A stretch of DNA of 64,000 nt from Paractinoplanes atraurantiacus (GCF_900215205.1 NZ_OBDY01000006.1:186001-250000), one strand, 5' to 3'. Numbered from the stretch's first letter, positions 44,777 through 53,690 are shown. The notes: generated by a model not told the origin, from the sequence alone. A program made the numbers and translations.

Positions 44777-46015
44777 ATGACGATCGACGCGCCGGGCGAA
44801 AGCCCGGCGCTCTCCCGCGCCGTGGCGGTCGAGCCGCGCAAGTTCGCCGCCGGCTACTGGGGCCGCGCGCCGCTGCTCTCCCGGGCGGCCGAACTGGCCG
44901 GCCCCGACGGCTTCGCCGACCTGCTCTCCCCGGCCGCGGTCGACGAGCTGCTTTCGCGCCGCGGCCTGCGGACCCCCTTCCTGCGAGTCGCCCAGCGCGG
45001 CACCGTGCTCCCGGCCGGCCGGTTCACCGGCGGCGGCGGCGCCGGGGCCGAGATCGGTGACCAGGTCATCGACGACAAGGTCATGCGGTTGTACGCCGAG
45101 GGCGCCACCCTGGTGCTGCAGGGCCTGCACCGGCTCTGGCCGCCGCTGATCGACTACAGCCGCCGGCTCGGCGCCGAGCTGCGCCGCCCGCTGCAGGTCA
45201 ACGCCTATCTGACCCCGCCGCAGAGCCAGGGCTTCAGCACCCACTACGACACCCACGACGTCTTCGTCCTGCAGGTCGACGGCACCAAGCGCTGGCGGCT
45301 GCACGAGCCGGTGCTGGCCGATCCGCTGGAGAAGCAGGCCTGGGGCGGCCGGGCCGACGAGGTCGGCGCCACCGCCGAGGGCGAGCCCGCCTTCGACATC
45401 CTGCTCGAGCCGGGCGACGCGCTCTACCTGCCCCGCGGCTGGCTCCACTCGGCCGAGGCGCAGGGCGCCCGCTCGCTGCATCTGACCATCGGCGTGCGGG
45501 CCATGACCCGGTACGCCATGGTGGAGGAACTGCTCGGCCTCGCCCTGGACGACGCGCGCCTGCGGGCCACCCTGCCGTACGGCGTCGACGTCTCCGACCC
45601 GGAGGCGATCGAGCCCGAGCTCACCGAGACGATCGAGGCCCTGCGCGACTGGCTGAGCACGGTCGAGCCGGGACGGGTGGCCGAGCGGCTGCGCTCACGG
45701 GACTGGCCGTCGGCCCGCCCCGAGCCGGTCAGCCCGCTGGCCCAGCTCGACTTCGCGGCCGGGCTCGGGCCGGGCGACGAGATCCGCGCCCGCGAGGGAT
45801 TGCGGTGGCAGCTGGCCGGCGACGGGGCCGAGCACGTGGTGCTGCGGCTGATCGGCCGCACGATGCGGTTCCCCGCCTATTGCGAGCCCGCGCTGCGGCT
45901 GGCGCTCGGCGGCGAGCCGATCCGGGTGGGCGACCTTCCGCTGGAGGACGGCGCGGACCGGCTGGTGCTGGCCCGGCGCCTGCTGAACGAGGCCCTCGTC
46001 GTACCCCATGTCTGA
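44777..46015 (+). CDS. JmjC / cupin_4 (RoxA-like) oxygenase
   Basis: Fe(II)/2-oxoglutarate oxygenase of the cupin_4 (JmjC) family, 412 residues from ATG 44777 (CAGGAAC upstream). The iron ligands are visible as H156 and D158 in THYDTHDVF and H224 in PRGWLHSAEA; VFVLQVDGTKRWRL is the usual post-ligand strand. After the barrel come helical dimerisation and winged-helix-like regions to the C-terminus. Relatives such as YcfD/RoxA hydroxylate Arg of ribosomal protein L16. Here the gene is directly downstream of a repeat peptide, so that peptide is the candidate substrate (inference); ribosomal substrate remains possible. A hairpin follows. Confidence 0.85.
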   Translation: MTIDAPGESPALSRAVAVEPRKFAAGYWGRAPLLSRAAELAGPDGFADLLSPAAVDELLSRRGLRTPFLRVAQRGTVLPAGRFTGGGGAGAEIGDQVIDDKVMRLYAEGATLVLQGLHRLWPPLIDYSRRLGAELRRPLQVNAYLTPPQSQGFSTHYDTHDVFVLQVDGTKRWRLHEPVLADPLEKQAWGGRADEVGATAEGEPAFDILLEPGDALYLPRGWLHSAEAQGARSLHLTIGVRAMTRYAMVEELLGLALDDARLRATLPYGVDVSDPEAIEPELTETIEALRDWLSTVEPGRVAERLRSRDWPSARPEPVSPLAQLDFAAGLGPGDEIRAREGLRWQLAGDGAEHVVLRLIGRTMRFPAYCEPALRLALGGEPIRVGDLPLEDGADRLVLARRLLNEALVVPHV

Positions 46016-46023
46016 GAATTAAC

Positions 46024-46049
46024 GGCCGGGTTCTTCACGGAACCCGGCC
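46024..46049 (+). terminator. Hairpin after the JmjC gene
   Basis: Perfect 10-bp arms GGCCGGGTTC (46024-46033) and GAACCCGGCC (46040-46049) with a 6-nt loop, 8 nt after the oxygenase stop. There is no T-run. It separates the peptide-oxygenase pair from the pilus locus. Confidence 0.75.
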
Positions 46050-46084
46050 CGTGACCCCCGGGGTCCTCGCTAGCGTGGATCTCG

Positions 46085-46495
46085 ATGTGGAACCGTACGG
46101 AACGGACCGGACCGGTCGTCCTTCTCGTGGAGGACGACGAGGATCTGCGTGAGATGACCACGCAGATGCTCGAGATGCGCGGCTTCGACGTGCTCGCCGC
46201 GAAGGATCCGGTGACCGCGATGATGACCTGCCGCGTGCACAGCGGCCGGATCGACGTGCTCCTGACCGACCTGGGCCTGCCGGGCGTCTCCGGCGGTGAG
46301 CTGTCCCGCTCGGCCGCGGCCGTACGGCCCGAGATGAAGATCGTCTACATCTCCGGCATCCCCGAGGACATCGCCGTCAAGAAGGGCATGATCCGTGCCG
46401 GCTCGCCGTTCCTGGCCAAGCCCTTCTCCGCGGACCTGCTGGCCGGCACGCTGCGCGCCGTCCTGGCACAGGGCTCGACGTCGTCGTCGCGCTGA
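46085..46495 (+). CDS. Single-domain response regulator
   Basis: A 136-residue CheY-like receiver domain with no output domain. The acidic pocket is VEDDED, the phospho-acceptor is D62 in LLTDLGLPG, the signalling residue region is YISGI and the Lys is in LAKPF. It may act through protein contact on the pilus machinery encoded just downstream, or with an unlinked kinase. The gap to the pilin gene is 123 bp. Confidence 0.88.
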   Translation: MWNRTERTGPVVLLVEDDEDLREMTTQMLEMRGFDVLAAKDPVTAMMTCRVHSGRIDVLLTDLGLPGVSGGELSRSAAAVRPEMKIVYISGIPEDIAVKKGMIRAGSPFLAKPFSADLLAGTLRAVLAQGSTSSSR

Positions 46496-46618
46496 TCCCG
46501 ATAGCAACCGACGGCGACCACCTGGCAACCATGACCCGGCTCAAGCAGACCTTTGCCCGCCCGATGTGTATGGCAACTGGCCGACGGAACCGGCGGCCGC
46601 TGACCTCGGGGGGAACCT

Positions 46619-46798
46619 GTGGAATTCTTCAAGATGCTGGCCACGTACGTCCGCGCCGCCCACAAGTCGGACGAGGGCGCGACCGCCGTCGAGTACTCGA
46701 TCCTGGCCGCGCTGATCGCCGGTGGCCTCGTCGCGACCCTGGGCCTGCTCCGCGACGACATCATCGCCCTGTTCAAGACGCTGATGAACGCCATCTGA
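46619..46798 (+). CDS. flp: Flp/Fap type IVb pilin
   Basis: A short 59-residue gene, easily missed, starting at GTG 46619 after a GGGGGGAACCT ribosome site. The sequence has the type IVb prepilin plan: a short cytoplasmic lead (MEFFKMLATYVRAAHKSDEG), then ATAVEYSILAALIAGGLVAT, a hydrophobic helix with the diagnostic Glu-Tyr pair, and a short tail. Prepilin peptidase would cut after G20. It is the major subunit candidate of the Tad pilus encoded by the following genes. The peptidase gene itself is not in the window. Confidence 0.9.
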   Translation: MEFFKMLATYVRAAHKSDEGATAVEYSILAALIAGGLVATLGLLRDDIIALFKTLMNAI

Positions 46799-47238
46799 CC
46801 GATCGCCGGACCTCCCGCCGCGGGCAGGCCTCCGGGCCCGCCCGCGGCGATCGCGGTGTCGCGGCGATCGAGTTCGCGATCGTCCTGCCGCTGCTCCTGC
46901 TGATCCTGTTCGGGATCATCGACATGGGGCGCTTCCTCCAGCAGTACATTCAGCTCACCGAGGCCGCCCGTGAGGGCGCCCGGCTGGGCGCGCTCAACGG
47001 CTCGGTCACCGAGGTCAAGGCCAAGATCCAGGGCATCGTGGGTACGGGCGTCGCGCTCACCTATCCCGCCGGCCCCGCGGTCTGCGGCACCGGCGCCGTC
47101 GACTCGTCGGTCACCGTGCAGCGGACCTTCGCGCCGGTGACCCCGTTGTTCAAGCTGATGGTCACGTTCGGCGGCACGAGCCAGAACCCGGGCAGCCCGG
47201 TCATCAAGGCCATCGGGGTCATGTCGTGCATGGGCTGA
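46795..47238 (+). CDS. tadE: TadE-like minor pilin, non-canonical start
   Basis: About 147 residues: a basic N-terminus (TDRRTSRRGQASG), then the TadE pseudopilin helix VAAIEFAIVLPLLLLILFG, then GIIDMGRFLQQYIQLTEAAREGARLGAL and a beta-rich C-terminus. In this frame no ATG, GTG or TTG exists from about 46560 to the TM helix. The best start is CTG 46795, which overlaps the pilin stop as CTGA and would give a normal TadE N-terminus. Initiation is therefore probably by translational coupling at CTG. The stop overlaps the next gene by 13 nt. Confidence 0.78.
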   Translation: MTDRRTSRRGQASGPARGDRGVAAIEFAIVLPLLLLILFGIIDMGRFLQQYIQLTEAAREGARLGALNGSVTEVKAKIQGIVGTGVALTYPAGPAVCGTGAVDSSVTVQRTFAPVTPLFKLMVTFGGTSQNPGSPVIKAIGVMSCMG

Positions 47239-48446
47239 CCTCACTCATCCCGCGCGCCTCCCGCGACGGCGAGCCCGGCGATCAGGGCGCCATCGCGGTT
47301 GTCGTCGCCCTCTTCCTCAGCATGGGCATCCTGCTGGGCATGGGCGCCATCGTCATCGACATCGGCCTGCTGTACGCCGAGCGCGAGCAGTTGCAGAGCG
47401 GCGCCGACGCCGGCTCCTGGAAGGTCGCGCAGGCCTGCGTGCTGAAGAAGGACGACTGCACGGTCGCCGCGCAGACCGTCAACGCCGGGGCGTACGCGGT
47501 CAAGAACGCCAAGGACGGCTACGCGGACGCCCAGATCTGCCTCGACAACGCCAACTGCCCCGCCACCTGGAACACCACCACGACCTGTCGCCCCCAGCCG
47601 GCCACGACGGGCGTCTACCACCAGGTGGAGGTGCGCACGTCGACCCGCAACCCGAACAACACCACGCTGGTGCCGCCCCGGCTCGCCCAGACGCTCGTGG
47701 GCGGCTCCTACACGGGCAAGAAGGTGGGCGCCTGCGCCCGGGTGGCCTGGGGCGTGCCGGCCTCCGCGACCGTGCTGGCGCTGACCATCTCCAAGTGCGA
47801 CTGGGAACGGATCACCAAGAAGGGCACCGAGTTCTTCCAGCTCCCGATCCTCGACCCGCTGCTCGGTGGCACCGGCCTGTTCCCCTTGTTGGGCCTGGAA
47901 GCGCCGCGCAACAACGCGGTCCCGGTCAACAACGGCATCCTGTCCGTCTGCAAGAACACTCCGGCCGACACCCTGGCCGGGAACCCGAGCGGCTACGCCT
48001 GGCTGACGCCGTCGGCGGACGCGAACTGCCGCACCACCATCGCCCCGAGCGCCACGACCGACCTCTGGATGTACACCGGCCTGCTAGACCTGGCCGGCGC
48101 GATCAAATGCACCAACGCGATGAAGGCCCTCGTGCAGAGCGGCCAGGCCGTGCTCGTGCCGATCTTCGACAAGATGATCGGCGCCCTCAACCTGCTGCCG
48201 GCAGCCTTCCACATCGTCGGCTTCGCGCCCTTCGTGATCACCGGCTTCAAGGGGCTGATCTCGGGCCTGGCCGGCACCCTGTCGTCGCTGGTCGACACCG
48301 GCCTGAACTCGCTGGAGTCCACGATCTGCGGCCTGCAACTGTGCATCTACGGCTACTTCACCAAATCAGTGATCACTCAGAGCTTTCCGACCACCTTCGG
48401 CACCTCACCGGACTACGGAGTCCAGGTGATTGGCCGTACGGGGTGA
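47226..48446 (+). CDS. TadG-like pilus assembly protein (TadE/G N-terminal helix)
   Basis: A 406-residue protein from GTG 47226. The N-terminal helix GAIAVVVALFLSMGILLGMGAIVIDIG (residues about 21-47) matches the TadE/TadG-like 'putative Flp pilus-assembly' domain, followed by YAEREQLQSGADAGSWKVAQAC. The remaining 330 residues are outside the membrane, with about 14 Cys that may form disulphides, and Gly/Leu-rich segments near the C-terminus. TadG proteins anchor or tip the pilus. It overlaps tadE and is followed after 23 nt by cpaB. Confidence 0.82.
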   Translation: MHGLTSLIPRASRDGEPGDQGAIAVVVALFLSMGILLGMGAIVIDIGLLYAEREQLQSGADAGSWKVAQACVLKKDDCTVAAQTVNAGAYAVKNAKDGYADAQICLDNANCPATWNTTTTCRPQPATTGVYHQVEVRTSTRNPNNTTLVPPRLAQTLVGGSYTGKKVGACARVAWGVPASATVLALTISKCDWERITKKGTEFFQLPILDPLLGGTGLFPLLGLEAPRNNAVPVNNGILSVCKNTPADTLAGNPSGYAWLTPSADANCRTTIAPSATTDLWMYTGLLDLAGAIKCTNAMKALVQSGQAVLVPIFDKMIGALNLLPAAFHIVGFAPFVITGFKGLISGLAGTLSSLVDTGLNSLESTICGLQLCIYGYFTKSVITQSFPTTFGTSPDYGVQVIGRTG

Positions 48447-48469
48447 GCTTTACCTGAGATTGTGAAGAC

Positions 48470-49273
48470 ATGCGACGGCGTGTCCTGATTCTGCTCGCGG
48501 CGCTGCTGCTGGCCGGTATCAGCGGGGTGGCGATCCTGGCGTACGCGCACTCCGCGGACCGCCGGGCTCTCAACGGCATGAAGGGGGTGTGGGTGCTCGT
48601 CGCCAAGCAGCGCATCCCGGCCGGGACCAAGGGCGCCGACATCAGGGCCAAAGGCTGGGCCGAGCGGGTCCTGATGCCCGCCCGGACCGTCCCCGAAGGC
48701 ACCCTGACCAGCTGGACCAGCGACCTCGACCGGCTCACCCTGTCCGCCACCGCCGAGCGTAAGCAGCTTCTGATGCGCCCGCTCTTCCAGTCGATCGCCC
48801 CCTCGGCCTCCGCGTCGAGCCGCGGCTTCGTGGTCCCCAAGGGCATGCTCGCGGTCACCGTGGAGCTCAGTGTCCCGACCCAGGTCGCCGGCAACCTGAT
48901 CGCGGGGGACCGGGTGGCCGTCTACGGAACCTTCCCGGCCACCGCCCAGAACGCCGAGGACCAGACCACCCGGCTGCTGCTGCCGCGGGCCGTGGTCATC
49001 TCGATCGGCGAGGCCCTCGCCCCCGCCATCACCTCCGGGCCGACACCGACACCGGCGCCGTCGGCCTCGGTCTCGCCGTCCGCCTCGGCGACCGTCGCCG
49101 GCTCCTCCCAGGCCACCTACGTGCGGTACGTGGCCACGCTGGCCGTCGACTCGGAAGACGCCCAGCGCCTGGTGCACGCCGCCCGTACCGGCCTGCTCTA
49201 TCTCGCCATGCTCGGCCCCGAGGCGACCGCCGTGCCCGGCCCCGGCGTCGACATCTCCAGGTTGTTCCCGTGA
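48470..49273 (+). CDS. cpaB: CpaB/RcpC-like SAF-domain pilus assembly protein
   Basis: A 267-residue protein with an N-terminal membrane anchor (VLILLAALLLAGISGVAIL) and a SAF-like region (VWVLVAKQRIPAGTKGADIR, then LMPARTVPEGTL and FVVPKGMLAVTVELS). An Ala/Ser/Pro/Thr-rich spacer interrupts the C-terminal domain. In Gram-negatives CpaB works with the secretin; in this secretin-free locus it probably links the pilus to the envelope. It overlaps cpaE (49270-49273). Confidence 0.82.
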   Translation: MRRRVLILLAALLLAGISGVAILAYAHSADRRALNGMKGVWVLVAKQRIPAGTKGADIRAKGWAERVLMPARTVPEGTLTSWTSDLDRLTLSATAERKQLLMRPLFQSIAPSASASSRGFVVPKGMLAVTVELSVPTQVAGNLIAGDRVAVYGTFPATAQNAEDQTTRLLLPRAVVISIGEALAPAITSGPTPTPAPSASVSPSASATVAGSSQATYVRYVATLAVDSEDAQRLVHAARTGLLYLAMLGPEATAVPGPGVDISRLFP

Positions 49274-50442
49274 GCCTCTACGTCTACGTCGAACCCGACG
49301 ACGCGCGGCGCTCGCAGATCGGCCCGGCCTTCCGCGAGGTCGGCTGCACCATGCTCGACGGCATGGCCGAGCTGGAGGCGCACCTGCGGCGCTATCCGGA
49401 GACCATCCTGATCATCCTGGGCGCGACCGTCGACCTCGAGGAGTCGCTGATGGTCGCCGCGTATCAGCGGCTCCAGCGCCCGCTCATCGGGGTCGTGCTG
49501 ATTCGCAAGGTGGTGGAGCCGGGCGTGGTGCTGCGTTGCCTGCAGTCGGGCGTGCGGGAGATCGTGGCCGAGGACGACGAGCAGGGGCTCAAGGACGCCA
49601 CCATCCGCTCGATCGACCTGTCGAAGGCGCTGAGCACCACGCTGCGCACGTCGGCCGACGTCGCCCCGTACGCCCGGGTCATCACGCTCTTCTCCGGAAA
49701 GGGCGGCAACGGCCGCAGCACGCTGGCCACCAACCTGGCCGTGGCGCTCGCCGGCGGCGGCCGCCGGGTGCTGCTGATCGACCTCGACCTCCAGTTCGGC
49801 GACATCGCCATCATGCTCAAGCTCTCGCCCGAGCGGAACATCGCCGGCGGCGTGACCATGACCGGCCGGCTCGACGAGCCGGGCCTGCGCTCGATCGTCA
49901 CCCCGTACAAACCCGGCCTGGACACGCTGCTGGCGCCGCCCAGCCCGGCCGAGGGCGAGAAGGTGACCCGCGAGTTCGTCGTCGAGCTGCTCGACGCGGC
50001 CCGGCCCGTCTACGACTTCATCGTGGTCGACACGCCGGCCGTGGTCACCGACCAGGTGCTGGCCGCGCTCGACATGACCGACTGGTACGTGCCGATCGTG
50101 ACGCCCGACCTGCCCACGCTGAAGTCGGTGCGGCTGACCGTCGAGATGTTCGACCTGCTCGACTACGCCCAGGACAAACGGCTGCTGGTCTTCAACCGGG
50201 CCAACACCCAGGTCGGTCTCAGCCCGGCCGAGGTCGAGCTCGCGGTCGGCATGCCGTTCACCGTGCAGGTGCCCTCCAGCCGCGACGTGACCGTCTCGGT
50301 CAACGCGGGCGAGCCGCTCTGCCAGACCGACCCCATGCACCCGGTGAGCCGGGCCATCCGCGCCCTGGCCGACCGTTGCGCCGGGGTGGAGGCCGCGCCG
50401 GTGCGCCGCCGCCGGTTCCTGTCCCGAAAGGCCAGGGCATGA
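49270..50442 (+). CDS. cpaE: CpaE/TadZ-like ParA-family protein
   Basis: A 390-residue protein from GTG 49270. Residues 1-125 resemble an atypical receiver domain (LYVYVEPDDARRSQIGPAF) with no obvious phospho-Asp. Residues about 135-370 are a MinD/ParA-type domain: Walker A GKGGNGRST, LLIDLDLQFGDIA and DFIVVDTPAV. The second P-loop Lys is replaced by Arg, so ATP hydrolysis may be impaired, as in several TadZ proteins. TadZ localises the pilus machine at the pole. Its stop overlaps the cpaF start (ATGA, 50439-50442). Confidence 0.88.
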   Translation: MSLYVYVEPDDARRSQIGPAFREVGCTMLDGMAELEAHLRRYPETILIILGATVDLEESLMVAAYQRLQRPLIGVVLIRKVVEPGVVLRCLQSGVREIVAEDDEQGLKDATIRSIDLSKALSTTLRTSADVAPYARVITLFSGKGGNGRSTLATNLAVALAGGGRRVLLIDLDLQFGDIAIMLKLSPERNIAGGVTMTGRLDEPGLRSIVTPYKPGLDTLLAPPSPAEGEKVTREFVVELLDAARPVYDFIVVDTPAVVTDQVLAALDMTDWYVPIVTPDLPTLKSVRLTVEMFDLLDYAQDKRLLVFNRANTQVGLSPAEVELAVGMPFTVQVPSSRDVTVSVNAGEPLCQTDPMHPVSRAIRALADRCAGVEAAPVRRRRFLSRKARA

Positions 50443-51809
50443 GCCTGTCCTCGCGCATCGGCAACAACACCCCGGCCGACAAGACGCCGGCCCCCGCGGC
50501 CGAGGAGCGCCACCGTCCGGGCCGCCCGGTCAACGACCAGGTCTACGAGGTACGCCAGCGCATCCAGCGCAAACTGGCCGACGAACTGGGCCCGTCCCTG
50601 TACGCGTCCGGCCGCGGCGAGGGGAACGAGGAGCTGGACGCCCGGGTCCGCGAGGCCCTGAACGACCTGCTGGCCCGCGAGGAGACCCCGCTGTCCGGCG
50701 CCGACCGGGCGCGCATCGTCAACGAGGTCGTCGACGAGGTGCTCGGGCACGGGCCCATCGAGTCGCTGCTGCGCGACCACTCGGTCACCGAGGTGATGGT
50801 CAACGGCCCGCAGTCGGTCTACGTGGAACGGTTCGGCCGCATCGAGCGGGTCGGCGCCGAGTTCGACGACGAGGCCCACCTGCGCCGCATCATCGACCGG
50901 ATCTGCTCGCGGGTCGGCCGCCGGGTCGACGAGGCCAGTCCCATGGTCGACGCCCGCCTGCCCGACGGCAGCCGGGTCAACGCGATCGTCCCGCCGATCG
51001 CCATCGACGGCTCCTCGCTGACCATCCGCAAGTTCTCCGCGGTCCCGCTGACCGTCGGCGACCTTCTGTCGTACGGAACCCTGACCCGGCCCGCCGCGGA
51101 ATTCCTCGACGTCTGCGTCCGCGGCCGCCGCAACATCCTGGTCAGCGGCGGCACCGGCTCCGGCAAGACGACGATCCTCAACATCCTCTCCGGCTTCATC
51201 CCGGTCGGCGAGCGCGTCGTCACCATCGAGGACGCGGCCGAGCTCCAGCTCGACCAGGAACACGTGGTGCGCCTCGAGACCCGCCCGGCCAACTCCGAGG
51301 GCCGCGGCGTGGTCACCACCCGCGACCTGGTCCGCAACGCGCTGCGGATGCGCCCCGACCGGATCGTCGTCGGCGAGGTCCGCGACAGCGCCGCCCTCGA
51401 CATGCTCCAGGCCATGAACACCGGACACGACGGCTCGCTGACCACGCTGCACGCCAACACCCCGCGCGACGCCCTGTCCCGCCTCGAGACGATGGTGCTG
51501 ATGGCCGGGCTCGACCTGCCCAGCCGCGCCATCCGCGATCAGATCGTCTCCGCCGTCGACCTGATCCTGCAGGTCGGCCGCTACAAGGACGGCACCCGCA
51601 AGATCAGCCACATCACCGAGGTGGTCGGCATGGAATCGGAGGTCATCACCCTTCAGGACCTTTTCCTGTACGACCCGTCGGCCGGCTCCGACACACCGGG
51701 CGCCGCCGGCGGCCTCCGCTCGACCGGCATCCGCCCCCAGTTCGCCGACGCGATCACCCGGTACGGCGTGACCCTGCCGCCGGCGATGTTCTCGGGCCGC
51801 CCGCGGTGA
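50439..51809 (+). CDS. cpaF: CpaF/TadA pilus assembly ATPase
   Basis: Type II/IV secretion-family ATPase of 456 residues that powers pilus assembly. Walker A is SGGTGSGKTTILN, the Asp box is VVTIEDAAELQL, the Walker B region is MRPDRIVVGEVR and the His box is GHDGSLTTLHAN. The N-terminal 60 residues are variable and disordered. Start ATG 50439 overlaps the cpaE stop. The downstream tadB GTG overlaps its stop by 4 nt (51806-51809). Confidence 0.95.
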   Translation: MSLSSRIGNNTPADKTPAPAAEERHRPGRPVNDQVYEVRQRIQRKLADELGPSLYASGRGEGNEELDARVREALNDLLAREETPLSGADRARIVNEVVDEVLGHGPIESLLRDHSVTEVMVNGPQSVYVERFGRIERVGAEFDDEAHLRRIIDRICSRVGRRVDEASPMVDARLPDGSRVNAIVPPIAIDGSSLTIRKFSAVPLTVGDLLSYGTLTRPAAEFLDVCVRGRRNILVSGGTGSGKTTILNILSGFIPVGERVVTIEDAAELQLDQEHVVRLETRPANSEGRGVVTTRDLVRNALRMRPDRIVVGEVRDSAALDMLQAMNTGHDGSLTTLHANTPRDALSRLETMVLMAGLDLPSRAIRDQIVSAVDLILQVGRYKDGTRKISHITEVVGMESEVITLQDLFLYDPSAGSDTPGAAGGLRSTGIRPQFADAITRYGVTLPPAMFSGRPR

Positions 51810-52771
51810 TCCCGGCGTTCGTCATCGCGGTGGGTGCCGCCTCGGCGGCCACCTTCCTGCTGGCGTACGCCGTGCTGGCCGCGGCCTTCGGCCGCACCCC
51901 GATCCAGCGGCGCCTCGCCACACTCCAGAACTTCACCGTGCGGCGCGAAACCGTGAAGGAGGCCTGGTGGCGACGGCTGATCCAGGCCTCCGGCCGGAAG
52001 GTGGAACGTTCCGAGCTGCTCAGCGCCCTGGCCGAGCGCAGCGCCCCGCTGCTCGACCGGCTCGGCGCGAGCATCCGCCCCGCCGACTGGCTGGCCGTGC
52101 GGCTCTACGCGTGCCTGCTCACGGTGGTGGTGCTGACCGTCCTCCTGCCCTTTGCGGTGGCCCTGCCGCTGGGTCTGACCGCCGGCTTCTTCGGATCGAA
52201 CGCGCTGCTGCGCAGCCGGATCCGCCGCCGTGAGCAGGTGTTCGCCGACGAGCTGCCCGGCGCCCTGCAACTGATGATCAGCTCGCTGCGCTCGGGTTTC
52301 ACCATGCACCAGTCGGTCGAGGCCGCGGTCAAGGACGACGAGGGCCCGGTCGCGGCCGAACTGCGCCGGGCCCTGTCCGAGACCCGGATCAGCGGCAGCT
52401 TCGAGGACGCGCTGGAGCGCATCGGCGAGCGCACCCGCAGCGACGAGATGCTGTGGCTGGTCATGGCGCTGCGCCTGCAACGGGAGGTCGGCGGCAGCCT
52501 GGTCGACGTCATGCAGACGACGGCCGACACCATGCGCGAACGCTCCTACCTGCGCCGGCACGTGCGGGCGCTCTCCGGCGAGGGCCGCATGTCGGCCTAC
52601 GTGCTGACGGCCATGCCGATCGCCACCGGCCTGATCCTCTACCTGACCAACCCGGCCTATCTGAACCCGCTGTTCACGGAGCCGCTCGGCTGGGCGATGC
52701 TGGCGGTCGGGGTCGTCGCGCTCACCATCGGCGCGATCTGGCTGCGCATCGTGGTCCAGGTGAAGGCGTAA
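51806..52771 (+). CDS. tadB: TadB-like pilus platform protein
   Basis: Inner-membrane platform protein with a type II secretion F domain, 321 residues. N-terminal helix AFVIAVGAASAATFLLAYAV, two central helices (about residues 95-130), the cytoplasmic F domain FADELPGALQLMISSLRSGFTMHQSVEA, and two C-terminal helices. It starts at GTG 51806 and is followed by tadC after 4 nt. Confidence 0.92.
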   Translation: MIPAFVIAVGAASAATFLLAYAVLAAAFGRTPIQRRLATLQNFTVRRETVKEAWWRRLIQASGRKVERSELLSALAERSAPLLDRLGASIRPADWLAVRLYACLLTVVVLTVLLPFAVALPLGLTAGFFGSNALLRSRIRRREQVFADELPGALQLMISSLRSGFTMHQSVEAAVKDDEGPVAAELRRALSETRISGSFEDALERIGERTRSDEMLWLVMALRLQREVGGSLVDVMQTTADTMRERSYLRRHVRALSGEGRMSAYVLTAMPIATGLILYLTNPAYLNPLFTEPLGWAMLAVGVVALTIGAIWLRIVVQVKA

Positions 52772-52775
52772 GAAG

Positions 52776-53690
52776 ATGGCCACCATCGTGCTGGGCGCCG
52801 CGGTCGCCGGAATCGTGCTGGCGTTCGTGCTGGCCGCGGTCGCGGTCCTGCTGCCGCCGCCCCGCTTCGAACGGATTCTGCGGGCCCTGGCGGCGTTCGG
52901 CACCGGCCCGGAGATGCGGCGGGACACGGGCAGCGCGTTGCAGAGCAGGCTGCGCTCGCTGGTCATCGCCGGCCTGGACCGGCTGGCCGAGCTGCTCACC
53001 CCCGCCGCCGACCGGGAGAGGCTGAGCCGCCTGCTCGACTACGCGGGCAACCCGGCGGCGTGGCCGCTGGCCCGGGTGATGAGGGCCCGGCCGTTCGGGG
53101 CGGTGGTCGGTGCGGGGGTGGGAGCCTTCTTCGCGTACGGCTGGACCGAGGACACCGACTCGGTGCTGATCGGCATCCCGGCCGGCCTGGTCGCCGGCTT
53201 CCTCCTGCCCCAGCTGCTGGTCTACAACGCCGGCATCAAACGCCAGGAGAAGATCACGTATTCGCTGCCGGACGTGATGGACGCGATGGTCATCGGCGTC
53301 GAGGCGGGCTTGGGCCTGGACTCGGCGATGGACCAGGTGGCAAGCGCGACAACAGGCCCGATGGCCGACGAGCTGAACCGGGTATTGCAGGAGATGCGCC
53401 TGGGCGTGGCCCGCACGGAGGCGCTGCGCTCGCTGGCTTCCCGCACGACCGTGCGAGACCTCAAGCGCTTGATGACCGCCTTGATCCAGGCCGGCGAACT
53501 GGGCATCTCGGTAGCCGGCATCCTCCGCGAACACGCCGCCGACCAGCGCATGCGCCGCCGCCAGCGGGCAGAGGAGATGGCCCAGAAGGTCCCCGTAAAG
53601 CTCCTGTTCCCGGTCATGTTCTGCATGTTCCCCGCCATCTTCATCGTGGTCGTCGGCCCCGCGGTCATCACCCTTTCCAAAGCCTTCTGA
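52776..53690 (+). CDS. tadC: TadC-like pilus platform protein
   Basis: Second platform protein with an F domain, 304 residues: N-terminal helix ATIVLGAAVAGIVLAFVLAA, central helices, the F domain ITYSLPDVMDAMVIGVEAGLGLDSAM and the C-terminal LLFPVMFCMFPAIFIVVVGPAV. It is the last pilus gene in the window. Its 3' end overlaps the convergent NACHT gene by 23 nt. Confidence 0.92.
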   Translation: MATIVLGAAVAGIVLAFVLAAVAVLLPPPRFERILRALAAFGTGPEMRRDTGSALQSRLRSLVIAGLDRLAELLTPAADRERLSRLLDYAGNPAAWPLARVMRARPFGAVVGAGVGAFFAYGWTEDTDSVLIGIPAGLVAGFLLPQLLVYNAGIKRQEKITYSLPDVMDAMVIGVEAGLGLDSAMDQVASATTGPMADELNRVLQEMRLGVARTEALRSLASRTTVRDLKRLMTALIQAGELGISVAGILREHAADQRMRRRQRAEEMAQKVPVKLLFPVMFCMFPAIFIVVVGPAVITLSKAF

